From NCBI RefSeq assembly GCF_002104515.1, contig NZ_NBOE01000008.1, positions 62,001 to 126,000 on the forward strand: DNA of 64,000 bases. Reading direction: 5' to 3'. The notes under the pieces are model-generated. The model did not search any database and was not told the origin of the DNA. It saw nothing but the letters and a program-made list of their open reading frames with translations. Source of the DNA: Colwellia polaris. GTDB lineage: Bacteria > Pseudomonadota > Gammaproteobacteria > Enterobacterales > Alteromonadaceae. Position numbers and translations under genes: made by a program. Position 1 is the stretch's first letter. Each line of letters begins with the position of its first letter. Shown here piece after piece: positions 28,126 to 35,945 of the stretch.

Positions 28126-28494
28126 TGAAAAGTTCGCCAAGCCTCCAAGGTACATGCTTGTAAAAAATAATAAGGCTAAATAAATACTTAACGAGATTAA
28201 AACAATTTTTTTAAAGTTTAAACTAGTTGCTTGAGTGAAACTTTTTTGTAATTTGGTAACAGTTAACCAAACACCGTAGCTTGCCAAGAAAAGTAACAAC
28301 AACCAAAAAGCTTGAATACGAAAAATAACCGTTAATACAGTTATAAGTCCGATAATACCTATTTGTATGCGTTGTGATTTCCCTTGCTCGTCATTATTTA
28401 ATTGGACAATAAAACCTTTGCGTCGTCCCCAAGTGATTAATGCAACCAAACTTACGTAATAGATTATTATGAAAAAACTCAAGTTGGATAACAT
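28120..28494 (-). CDS. Integron cassette gene, small membrane protein
   Basis: A 124-residue protein with four hydrophobic segments (FFIIIYYVSLVALITW, GIIGLITVLTVIF, AFWLLLLFLASYGVWL and a C-terminal ISLSIYLALLFFTSMYLGG). The family is not recognised. The TAA stop overlaps the first attC core (CTCTAAC), and a second GTTAGAG core lies 14 bp upstream of the start, so the cassette is about 394 bp. Cassettes usually lack promoters; expression would depend on read-through or an internal promoter. Confidence 0.75.
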   Translation of the reverse strand: MLSNLSFFIIIYYVSLVALITWGRRKGFIVQLNNDEQGKSQRIQIGIIGLITVLTVIFRIQAFWLLLLFLASYGVWLTVTKLQKSFTQATSLNFKKIVLISLSIYLALLFFTSMYLGGLANFSL

Positions 28495-28507
28495 TATTTG
28501 ATATTCA

Positions 28508-28514
28508 CTCTAAC
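28508..28514 (-). other. Upstream cassette boundary core (GTTAGAG)
   Basis: GTTAGAG on the minus strand is identical to the core at 28125-28119 and marks the other end of that cassette. The DNA upstream of it (TCTAATAAGCT) is short and not a full attC palindrome. It could be an attI, a collapsed attC, or the junction with the retron-bearing element. Confidence 0.55.
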
Positions 28515-28615
28515 AGCTTATTAGATTTCAATTTAATAATTAACCAATAAATTCAAATGCTTACCTAAACAAGCACTATACATGTATGCACTATGTAGTC
28601 GAAAAAATATTTATT

Positions 28616-29245
28616 TTATAAATTTTTATTCGTTCTCATTTGAAAGCAATCAGAAAACGTTTGAAATGAGTTATACACATCCTTGGTTAAACTTTGTCTA
28701 CCTGTAAGAATAGAACCTAAAATCGCAACCATGCCATTTACTCCATTTGATGCTTTTAATGCTTGCTCAAGTATTTCAATGGGGTAGCCTTTACTATGAC
28801 GATTAACAGCATGTAGACCACCATGAACATACCCACTCAAAGGCTTCCAAGAATATTTTTTAAACTCAAGTATTGGATTAATCGCATTCTTTGGAGCTGT
28901 TTCTTCAAGGCGTTTAATCATTTCACTCAACATTGGTAAATTGTCTGCTCTTTTTTGATTTTTTTCATTTAATTCAGCAGTAAGTTTACTTACTGCACAG
29001 TCTGTAGCAACATAAAGAATCCACATTCCTCGAACTAGACATTCAAACTGCAGTCTTAATAAACCTATGGCAGATGTGAAATTTCGAGAGGCTAAAAGAA
29101 TTTTAAAACTTTCGGCATGCTCTAAAGAAACACTGCACATTATTCTACTTACTTTCACTCTTTGTGAATTATCATAGAGAGGATAACTCAAAACATTAAG
29201 GACATAGTTTTCGAATTCCGAAGACCTTAAAAGTAATTTATCCAT
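28616..29245 (-). CDS. DUF6988-like protein
   Basis: A 209-residue helical protein with SLEHAESFKILLASRNFTSAIGLLRLQFECLVRGMWI, KKYSWKPLSGYVHGG and LKASNGVNGMVAILG segments, which I associate with the uncharacterised DUF6988 family. No membrane segment is obvious. It follows ptuB in the same direction after 147 bp. Type I-A retrons normally contain only RT, PtuA and PtuB, so this may be an extra cargo or defence gene, or a gene of the older cassette region. Function unknown. Confidence 0.55.
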   Translation of the reverse strand: MDKLLLRSSEFENYVLNVLSYPLYDNSQRVKVSRIMCSVSLEHAESFKILLASRNFTSAIGLLRLQFECLVRGMWILYVATDCAVSKLTAELNEKNQKRADNLPMLSEMIKRLEETAPKNAINPILEFKKYSWKPLSGYVHGGLHAVNRHSKGYPIEILEQALKASNGVNGMVAILGSILTGRQSLTKDVYNSFQTFSDCFQMRTNKNL

Positions 29246-29392
29246 AAACTATCCCTGAAATTTAGAACGCCCTGATAATGGCCTTTTAATTTAAATTAAA
29301 CCCAACAAAAACAATTAACTGATAACCTCTCTTTCAGGGGTGACAATAAAATATAGCGCATATGTAGCACGAGATAGTATTAAAGTTTAATA

Positions 29393-30223
29393 CTAATTTT
29401 CATCTTTTAATAAAGCCACAGCTATTGGACTTTCACTTATTAGAATATCGCGAGTGGTTTGAAATAACTTGGGTTTTTCAACTCCCCACTTACACAAAAA
29501 AAATTTAAATTTTTCCATGTTTCCTGAATCTCTAGCCCGCTTTTTCGCTCGTTCAAAATCATATAAGATCTGGAGCCTAGCTTTATTTAGACGTTCACAA
29601 TTTAAGTTAAATGAGTTAATCGTGTGCCTAACTAAACTAGCTGTGTCAGGGTGGTTATTTTTTATAAAACTTAATTTAGAACAGTATTCAACATTTTCGT
29701 TAAGCTCACCCGTTGCTTTATTAAAAGTGAATAATTGATGAAAACGGGGTAAATATACGGGGAAAAGGACATTACCATGCCAATCTTTATTAATGTTTTT
29801 CGATTTGGACTCTAAGAATTCTTTGTATGCATCGCAGCTTTTATTCTCCGACATACTAAAGTCTTCTAAATTCTTATTATAATTATCAGTACCCCCAATA
29901 CATACACCAATAACATTATCCCAATCTAGACTCCAATTTATTCCATGGTCTCCTAATTTCCAACCTGATTTAGATTTAAAATGCTCAACTCTCCGATGAT
30001 GCTCGAATATACCTGCTGGATTATTTACAGTTGAATCAGCTAAAGAAAGATCAACTTCGCAATAAGCACATAAGTCATATTGTTCGTCGAATAATTTTTT
30101 CTTTATTGCTGTTGAATCTAAACCTCCATTAAAATCCCTAAAATTTTTCCAAGTGTCATTAGGGTATTTTGATTCGTAATGAGTCAGCTTATTAGGTGGT
30201 CTTGATTTATCAACCTTCCTCAT
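29393..30223 (-). CDS. ptuB: Retron effector HNH nuclease PtuB
   Basis: HNH-type protein of the Septu/retron Ec78 PtuB kind. The N-terminal MRKVDKSRPPNKLTHYESKYP and WKNFRDF segments precede a zinc-finger HNH core: CAYC (58-61 of the longer frame), then the catalytic region FEHHRRVEHFKSKS with the VEHF His at 87. A later DWDNVIGVC strand follows. In type I-A retrons PtuB cleaves nucleic acid when the RT-msDNA guard is disturbed by phage. The start at 30223 (MRKVDKS) is preferred over 30241; either way the gene overlaps the end of ptuA and is translationally coupled. Confidence 0.88.
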   Translation of the reverse strand: MRKVDKSRPPNKLTHYESKYPNDTWKNFRDFNGGLDSTAIKKKLFDEQYDLCAYCEVDLSLADSTVNNPAGIFEHHRRVEHFKSKSGWKLGDHGINWSLDWDNVIGVCIGGTDNYNKNLEDFSMSENKSCDAYKEFLESKSKNINKDWHGNVLFPVYLPRFHQLFTFNKATGELNENVEYCSKLSFIKNNHPDTASLVRHTINSFNLNCERLNKARLQILYDFERAKKRARDSGNMEKFKFFLCKWGVEKPKLFQTTRDILISESPIAVALLKDEN

Positions 30224-31823
30224 ATTCTTTATCCCACACACGGTTATCTATATAAAGTTTAATTTTTATTAAAGCTTCATCATCTTCTCCAAAATGCGCA
30301 GTAAGAGTTTTACCTAATGATATACTACGTTCTTCCTTATATTTTTCTTGATAAACTAACTCTTTATATTCATTTAACATTTCGGTGTATTTATCATTAG
30401 GAGGTCTTTCATCAACAAAAAAAAGATTCTCTAGCACCCATGAAGATACAGCCCCTCTTGTTCCTTTAGGCGGTCGATATTTTTTCCCATTTCTTAAAAG
30501 CCAAATGTTGTCACTATCAATCGTGTGACAGACTTGTGGACTATGAGTGGTAATTATGAATTGTAAATTAGGAAATGTATGCTCGAGCCTCTGGATTATT
30601 TTTTGTTGCCAAGACGGATGTAGATGCAGATCAATTTCATCTATTAATACAATTCCCGAACCATTTAGTGATTCAGTACTATTAGGATTTAATAATGTTA
30701 GTCTTCTAGCAATATCCGCGACTAAGGATAATACACTTTTTTCACCCTGCGATAACTGGAGTACACTTAAAGTAACTTCATTCTTAACGATAGTAAGATC
30801 AAGTGGACTGCGCATGAGCTTGAGGTTACTAAAACCATCAAGAAACATGTAAATTGCATTCTTCACAACCTCTAGAGATTTATTATCAATATTAGAAGTA
30901 GCGTTTAGTTGTTTTTTTAAAGCATTAACTTCTGATTGATATTGCTTAATTAGTTCTTTCGTTTCTGGGTGTTTAGTTAACAATTTCTTAAGTAGAGGGC
31001 TATTTATTTCTTCTTCTTTAGATTTGATTTTCGACTTTAATACAATAAATTCTGAGTTTTCTGAGTTATCTTTCTCAACCATCTCTTTAAACCATCGAAA
31101 AAACAATTTAAAGTCAGCTTTTCCAGATAAACTTTTATTGTAAGCCTTTGCTTTATTCCAGATATGGTTATCTTTTATTTCTTCTGAGTCTTCTATATCT
31201 TTTGTTGTAACGTCATTGGCACGACCAACTGTATAAGAAGCAAATAGAGGTAATGATAAATCAGGCCTCTCTGAATTAGCTAATCGAAGTACTTTACTTA
31301 ACTCGTTAATTTCTGAATACTTTCCCTTTAGTTGTGTTTCTTCAAGAACTCGGCTTGACGCTAACTCCATGGAAAATTCACAATCCTGTAGACTAAAAGT
31401 AGGAATTATCTTTGAAAATTTAGATTTTTCCGTAATTTCAAGTTCGTCGATCAACTCACCGTTCGGGGAGTTAGTAGCAAGTCTGGCGCTCAAGTGAGTA
31501 AGGGTCTTTTGAATTGCCTCTAATATTGTGGATTTACCACAACCGTTATTTCCTATTAATATAGTTGTATTATTCTTTTTTGAAAATTCAATTTCAATAT
31601 TATTAAAGCCTTTAAAATTCTCTAATTTTAAAGAATCAATCTTGAATTTATTATTAATTAATTGTCCCGCACAAACCTGTTTATAATGTTGATATTTTTC
31701 TGGACTTTTTTCGACGCTTATTCCTTCGTTATATAGCATAGCCAACTGAAAGGATGCTGCGAAATCACCTTTTTGGGAGCGCCTACTTAATTTTATACTG
31801 CCTTTACTTTCGTTGCTGCTCAT
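30210..31823 (-). CDS. ptuA: Retron effector ATPase PtuA
   Basis: A 537-residue ABC/OLD-like ATPase. A short Sel1-like segment (GDFAASFQLAMLYNEGISVEKSPEKYQ, about 19-45) is followed by an ATPase head with Walker A GNNGCGKST (91-99), a coiled coil (about 258-310), signature LSQGE (357-361) and Walker B IVLIDE (391-396), with the TTHSPQV switch beyond. The N-terminal Sel1-like piece is typical of retron-associated PtuA. PtuA and PtuB form the toxic complex restrained by the RT and msDNA. Its start overlaps the RT stop by 4 bp. Confidence 0.9.
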   Translation of the reverse strand: MSSNESKGSIKLSRRSQKGDFAASFQLAMLYNEGISVEKSPEKYQHYKQVCAGQLINNKFKIDSLKLENFKGFNNIEIEFSKKNNTTILIGNNGCGKSTILEAIQKTLTHLSARLATNSPNGELIDELEITEKSKFSKIIPTFSLQDCEFSMELASSRVLEETQLKGKYSEINELSKVLRLANSERPDLSLPLFASYTVGRANDVTTKDIEDSEEIKDNHIWNKAKAYNKSLSGKADFKLFFRWFKEMVEKDNSENSEFIVLKSKIKSKEEEINSPLLKKLLTKHPETKELIKQYQSEVNALKKQLNATSNIDNKSLEVVKNAIYMFLDGFSNLKLMRSPLDLTIVKNEVTLSVLQLSQGEKSVLSLVADIARRLTLLNPNSTESLNGSGIVLIDEIDLHLHPSWQQKIIQRLEHTFPNLQFIITTHSPQVCHTIDSDNIWLLRNGKKYRPPKGTRGAVSSWVLENLFFVDERPPNDKYTEMLNEYKELVYQEKYKEERSISLGKTLTAHFGEDDEALIKIKLYIDNRVWDKEYEEG

Positions 31824-32776
31824 TTTAAGTCCTCACTATTAAATTTTCTGATTCTTATCATTATATCGCTACCATACTTTTTAGTTAATCTTACAATGAA
31901 GTTTGGTTCAATATAATAAGCAAAACCAAGCAACCCTTTAAGGTGATTAATTTCAGTTAAGTCATTTAATTGGTTAGTTTTGAATTTGTGAACTAATGCA
32001 GATATATATCGTTTTCTGATTCTACCGATAGACAACTTATTACTATTAGTTAGTGTTATACCCGTGACATGCCTATTATGTTTTTTCGAAGAAAACACCG
32101 TTTTTGAGCTATTAATATTTATCTCACCTTCAAATTCTATTTGTAAGGCTTCATTGACCATATCGACAAGATTAAAAAGTACTGATTTTATGTTTGTAGA
32201 AAATGTTAAATCATCGGCATATCTAGAATAGTTTATATCTAAAGCTTTACATATATCTTCGATTTTTCTATCAAACGAATACATAACGATATTTGAAATT
32301 AGAGGGGAGCTTGGTGCTCCAATACTTAAGACTAATGGAGCATTAATTTTTTTTGACCTATTCCAAAATAATATTTCTGATAATATTTTGGAATCGCTTT
32401 TAGATACACTCACTCCTTGTTCCGCTAGCACTTTAAATAACATTATAGGTGTGATGCTATTGAAAAAATTTTCGAAATCCAATTTCAATAAATATTGTGA
32501 GTTCAAATGAACAGCAGCGTTATCTTTTATACTACATTTTTTTATGTATGCCTTAGCTGCATGATGAACTTTTACATGAGGAAGCAATAAATCTACCACC
32601 TTTCGTTGAACGTCTTTTAATGAAGAGGTAGGTTGAGCAATAGTCCTAAAGCCAATAGTGCGTTTAGGTATTTTGAATACTTTATAGTGCGTAGAAGGTG
32701 TTTTTTTGACAAGCTCTTTGAGTTCAGGGAACTCTTTAATTAATGCTTGAACTATTTTAAATTCCATTAAAATCAT
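31820..32776 (-). CDS. Retron reverse transcriptase (type I-A)
   Basis: A 318-residue retron RT. The retron-specific NAxxH motif is NAAVH (86-90), the catalytic site is YADD (186-189) in NYSRYADDLTFS, and the second retron motif VTG lies at 237-239. Motif A is KLDFENFFNSI and motif B is SIGAPSSPLISNIVM. It copies the msd part of the RNA encoded just upstream into msDNA, with 2'-OH priming. The start is the ATG at 32776 or the Met at 32767. Order RNA-RT-PtuA-PtuB with 4-bp overlap identifies a type I-A retron (Ec78, Vc95 relatives). Confidence 0.93.
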   Translation of the reverse strand: MILMEFKIVQALIKEFPELKELVKKTPSTHYKVFKIPKRTIGFRTIAQPTSSLKDVQRKVVDLLLPHVKVHHAAKAYIKKCSIKDNAAVHLNSQYLLKLDFENFFNSITPIMLFKVLAEQGVSVSKSDSKILSEILFWNRSKKINAPLVLSIGAPSSPLISNIVMYSFDRKIEDICKALDINYSRYADDLTFSTNIKSVLFNLVDMVNEALQIEFEGEININSSKTVFSSKKHNRHVTGITLTNSNKLSIGRIRKRYISALVHKFKTNQLNDLTEINHLKGLLGFAYYIEPNFIVRLTKKYGSDIMIRIRKFNSEDLK

Positions 32777-32791
32777 TTCTTAATTAAATTT

Positions 32792-32817
32792 AGCGATGCA
32801 AGTTACCTTGCATCGCT
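32792..32817. terminator. Perfect hairpin between msd and RT gene
   Basis: AGCGATGCAAG pairs with CTTGCATCGCT (11 bp) around a 4-nt loop. On the plus strand it is followed by TTTTTT, a textbook intrinsic terminator; on the minus (retron) strand it lies 15 bp before the RT ATG and is followed only by AAATTT. It may block antisense transcription into the retron RNA, or act as an RNA processing or attenuation element between msd and RT. Confidence 0.6.
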
Positions 32818-32819
32818 TT

Positions 32820-33000
32820 TTTACTCTTTACTTAAAGACGCGGAATCAAATTATTGATCCGTTATCTGTGCGAAGTATGAGTACATATCACGGATCAATA
32901 ATTTGATTTCGCAACTGTAAATGTACTCAATAAATTTGAGTTTGGCGCAACGCCAAACTAGATTAAACCATTAAATTCAATCAAAAATACACTAAAGAGC
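32820..33000 (-). ncRNA. Retron msr-msd RNA
   Basis: Read on the minus strand from about 33000: a1 CTCTTTA (32999-32993) pairs with a2 TAAAGAG (32830-32824). The msr stem-loop AGTTTGGCG/CGCCAAACT lies at 32959-32939 and a small CTCAA/TTGAG loop at 32940-32926. The msd is one long hairpin (32912-32840): 23-nt arms with one mismatch (19 perfect bp) and a 27-nt loop. Position upstream of RT and architecture match known retrons. The exact branching G and msDNA ends cannot be fixed by eye. Confidence 0.85.
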
Positions 33001-33008
33001 TCTTGAAT

Positions 33009-33035
33009 TGTATATTCATCACAAGTAAAGATCAA
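33009..33035 (-). promoter_or_regulatory. Probable retron promoter
   Basis: On the minus strand TTGATC (33035-33030) and TATACA (33014-33009) are 15 bp apart. Transcription would begin near 33002, directly at the a1 repeat of the msr-msd RNA, which supports both calls. Confidence 0.45.
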
Positions 33036-33416
33036 TGCTACTTATATTATAAATATCCTTATAATATTCATCTAAGAAGACATTTAATTATAACTACCGG
33101 ACTAAATAATTAATTAGGAAACTCATTTACAGTAGGAGTATAGGCTTTAAGTTCAACTGTTATTTGAGTCCACTCAGTTGTATTGACTTTTATTAGTACA
33201 GTTATTTACAGAACTCCAAGTAAAAGCATCTTTACCATTCTGGCAGTCGACTAACTAAAGCCTTAACATTACTATTTGAGTGTTTTTCGGTGTGAGCTAA
33301 AGCCTATTTCTAGCTAAAGGCTCTTTTGAGGTGTGCTGAGTTGCTCATGTTTGTAGATTTACAACAAAATAAGCCTTTAGCCTATTCTGGACGATATTAG
33401 GCTTTACCTAAGGCTG
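33036..33416. other. Intergenic region between rep and retron
   Basis: No ORF stands out. Several AGCTAAAGGC / AGCCTTTAG-type inverted and direct repeats cluster at 33295-33405. AGCCTA (33379-33384) pairs with TAGGCT (33398-33403) just after the rep stop codon on the minus strand and could be its terminator. Confidence 0.35.
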
Positions 33417-35228
33417 TTATGCTTTTTCTATTTTCCAGTGGTAATGACGTGTTACAACCGCTTTACCTGCGAACCATAACCCTTTTACTTTGAGTATCAG
33501 TTCTCCATCATAATAACTTTGCAGGCATTCGCCTGTTTGCTCATTAATATTTAAATCGTAATGTAACTGAATAGGTCTGTCTTTGTGTTTTATGTGTAAT
33601 CCGCCCATAGCGAGCGTGTAACCTTGCCAATCACTGTTATCGGCAGCATATCGCGCTTGCTCTAATACGCTATCGGCTTTATCCATGAACTTGATACGTA
33701 ACCGCCTGAGTTCACGCCAAACAGAAACACTTGCACCACCAATTTGTTGAAATTGACGAATACACCAACAAGACGCCCATGCATCAATGCGCTGTGCGAC
33801 CAATAGCGAGTCATTACCAAACTTATCTTCGCCAACTCCTTCACCATCAATATTTTTAACGATGTACTTTAGGATATAGCCCGTTGCTGAGCCTTTTGTT
33901 GGGTCGATTTTTTTAAAGTCACAACGATTCTCTGCCGCGCCTTTTTCATCACCATCAACTTCTAAGGCGTAACGGCGAATAACGCTCTCTAAGGCTTTAA
34001 GTTTTTCAGCGTCAATGAAAAGCAACATGTGCCAATGCGGTGTTCCGTCATGTTGAGGTTCAACGACACGAAAGCCATAAGGTGAAATACCTTGTCTTTG
34101 AAGCTCTGCTCTTGTTTTTTGCCATTGGCGATTTAAATACGCGTTGGCCGCATCAGGCATTAACCCTTGCCACTTTGGATTCGCAGCACCAGACTTAGCA
34201 AACGCGCGATGATATTTTGAAGGGCAAGTAACAGTAATAAATAAAGCCTCATGGCCTAACTCTTTAGCGAGGTTTTCAAAGCCTCTTGCTCGGCAAATAA
34301 GCTCGTCTTTTCGTACCTTGGGGTTTGACACATTTAAGTCAGATATTTCTTGTAATGAATAGCGTTGACCTTGTTCGTTAAGAATGAAACTTGAACTGAG
34401 TAATTCTTGATTTCGTAACCGTTGAGCAATACGATTTTTAGTCGTTATGTTACTGGCATAAACTTGTCTTTTACTGTTAACGAAATTTAAATGCAATGCG
34501 GCCTTTTCATTTGCTTGGGTAATGAGTTTGCGAAACTTGCGTAACCACCAACGATTATCAGCATAACGCTTTATACAACCTGAAAGCTGAATTGTTTTAT
34601 TTAGCTCAATAGGTTTGATTGAAAAGGTTTCAACATAACGGGATAAAAATTCATATACGGTTTTTTGCTCTGCCATAGCGAATTCGCTAGCCTTTTCGCT
34701 GTTGGTATAGCGAACGGGAGCAAAACTTTCGTTAACGGTTTCGTTACCACTTACTTTTTCGTTACGAAATACGGGCGAAATATTTCGCTCAATTTCGCTA
34801 CTGTTTGGCTTATGATTTTCGTTAACGGAAATATCAGGCGTCGACATTCCGTTAACGGAATTTACATGATGGACATAAAGAAAACTAACCTTTTGCGGGT
34901 CGATAACAATTTGTCGGCAATAGTTCGCACACTCTTTCGCTTTAGCGTTAATGTCATCATCAAAACAAAAGAACATACTGGCGAGCTTATTGGGTAATAA
35001 TTGATAAAGTTGGGTTGAGGTATCCAAAATATGACGATTACGCTCATAGTCACTTGGTTTGTTAAATGCCTGCGTTAAAATCGTGCTTTTAATGATGTTA
35101 GAAAAAGGCGCTAGCTTTCTCGTAATAAATGCAGCATCCGCCCTATCAACTTGAGCTAAATAAGGTGCAATAACATTATCTTTATCGTTAATGGCTTTAA
35201 CGAGTATTTTTTCTTTAAAAGTATTCAT
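33417..35228 (-). CDS. Replication endonuclease, phage gpA-like (HUH)
   Basis: A 603-residue HUH-type rolling-circle initiator of the P2 gene A class. The HUH metal motif HWH is at 398-400 (PQHDGTPHWHMLLFI), preceded by FITVTCPSKYH; the active-site tyrosines are in YILKY (Tyr451, Tyr455). The N-terminal 200 residues are divergent. Residues about 124-170 are a low-complexity linker encoded by a cluster of DNA repeats (34727-34861). It would nick the element's origin to start replication. It lies 5 bp downstream of the 97-aa gene. Confidence 0.85.
   Translation of the reverse strand: MNTFKEKILVKAINDKDNVIAPYLAQVDRADAAFITRKLAPFSNIIKSTILTQAFNKPSDYERNRHILDTSTQLYQLLPNKLASMFFCFDDDINAKAKECANYCRQIVIDPQKVSFLYVHHVNSVNGMSTPDISVNENHKPNSSEIERNISPVFRNEKVSGNETVNESFAPVRYTNSEKASEFAMAEQKTVYEFLSRYVETFSIKPIELNKTIQLSGCIKRYADNRWWLRKFRKLITQANEKAALHLNFVNSKRQVYASNITTKNRIAQRLRNQELLSSSFILNEQGQRYSLQEISDLNVSNPKVRKDELICRARGFENLAKELGHEALFITVTCPSKYHRAFAKSGAANPKWQGLMPDAANAYLNRQWQKTRAELQRQGISPYGFRVVEPQHDGTPHWHMLLFIDAEKLKALESVIRRYALEVDGDEKGAAENRCDFKKIDPTKGSATGYILKYIVKNIDGEGVGEDKFGNDSLLVAQRIDAWASCWCIRQFQQIGGASVSVWRELRRLRIKFMDKADSVLEQARYAADNSDWQGYTLAMGGLHIKHKDRPIQLHYDLNINEQTGECLQSYYDGELILKVKGLWFAGKAVVTRHYHWKIEKA
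34727..34861. repeat. TTTCGTTA repeat and palindrome cluster inside rep
   Basis: Within the rep coding sequence lie TTTCGTTAACGG (34727), TTTCGTTACC (34739), TTTCGTTACGAAA (34757-34769), GCGAAATATTTCGC (34775-34788, perfect palindrome), TTTCGTTAACGGAAA (34817-34831) and ATTCCGTTAACGGAAT (34846-34861, perfect palindrome). More TTCGTTAAC-like copies occur at about 35318-35360. Candidate iterons or replication origin. Confidence 0.7.
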
Positions 35229-35232
35229 GTAA

Positions 35233-35526
35233 CTAGCGCGCTATCGCTAGCATCAAGACATAAACTTGACCTGCTTCAGTCAAGAAGTAATGCTCATGCT
35301 TCACACCAAATGGATAAATAAATTCGCTCGTTACAAGGTTTTCGTTAACAAGTTTAACGAGTGTTCGCATATCAAACTTGTAAGGAACACCATCTTTACT
35401 AATGTAACTATGAAGGCCATTTACTTTACGGTATGAGCAACCAATTTCACGGCATATTTCAAAATGCGTTTCGCGATAAGATAGCCAAATTAACAGGCGA
35501 ATTTGCTCATTAGTTAACTTAGGCAT
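35233..35526 (-). CDS. Small wHTH-like protein of the integrative element
   Basis: A 97-residue protein with a likely winged helix (EQIRLLIWLSYRETHFEICREIGCSYRKVNGLHSYI) and a C-terminal helix ending in AGQVYVLMLAIAR. Family not recognised. It lies between the AlpA-like gene (75 bp) and rep (5 bp), so it is probably cotranscribed with rep and may regulate replication or copy number. The frame has good composition and flanking genes fit tightly, so it is probably real. Confidence 0.65.
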   Translation of the reverse strand: MPKLTNEQIRLLIWLSYRETHFEICREIGCSYRKVNGLHSYISKDGVPYKFDMRTLVKLVNENLVTSEFIYPFGVKHEHYFLTEAGQVYVLMLAIAR

Positions 35527-35601
35527 GTTTACCCCCTAAAGGGTTTTGGCCTAGGTATTGTTCTGGGTATAAACCAGTGAAAAAATGCTGAGAATATTGC
35601 A

Positions 35602-35805
35602 TTACGCCATTCCACCTTCACTGGTTGAATAACATAAGTTATCTTCAATGTACTTTTCGATATCTTGTAGACGATAACGAATAGCTCGAGCGCCTACCTT
35701 GATGAATGGAATTCTTGCGCCTGCCCATCTGTCACGCTCAAGAAAGGCTTCACTAACACTTAAAATAGCAGCTGTTTCTTTGGTATTTAATAATTTGATT
35801 TGCAT
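35602..35805 (-). CDS. AlpA/excisionase-like DNA-binding protein
   Basis: A 67-residue MerR/AlpA-type helix-turn-helix protein: LLNTKETAAILSVSEAFLERDRWAGARIPFIKVGARAIRYR is the standard AlpA pattern, with the wing FIKVGARAIRY and a C-terminal helix DIEKYIEDN. In P4-like elements AlpA activates excision or integrase expression. A set of palindromic repeats at 35885-35932 lies just upstream of its start and is the likely operator. Confidence 0.85.
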   Translation of the reverse strand: MQIKLLNTKETAAILSVSEAFLERDRWAGARIPFIKVGARAIRYRLQDIEKYIEDNLCYSTSEGGMA

Positions 35806-35884
35806 GTTTGTTACTCGTAGTTTTAAAAGACGAGTACAGTTTTGATCATGTTTTAATTGGTATGAATGTCGCTAGGGGGTAGCG

Positions 35885-35932
35885 GTATACCTATAGGGCG
35901 TAGGAGTATACTTATAGGGGGTATAAGTATAC
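35885..35932. promoter_or_regulatory. Operator repeats upstream of alpA-like gene
   Basis: GTATACCTATAGGG (35885-35898) and GTATACTTATAGGG (35906-35919) are direct repeats spaced 21 bp, two helical turns. The second forms a perfect inverted repeat, GTATACTTATA (35906-35916) with TATAAGTATAC (35922-35932), around GGGGG. They lie between the alpA-like start codon and the upstream gene, consistent with binding of a dimeric regulator. Confidence 0.65.
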
Positions 35933-35945
35933 TTTTGGCGTATTA

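Noticed and set aside
29246-29392. Possible attC between ptuB and the DUF6988-like gene
   Set aside because: CCCTGA / TCAGGG inverted repeat and a GTTCTAA are present, but there are no RYYYAAC cores, so attC is not supported.
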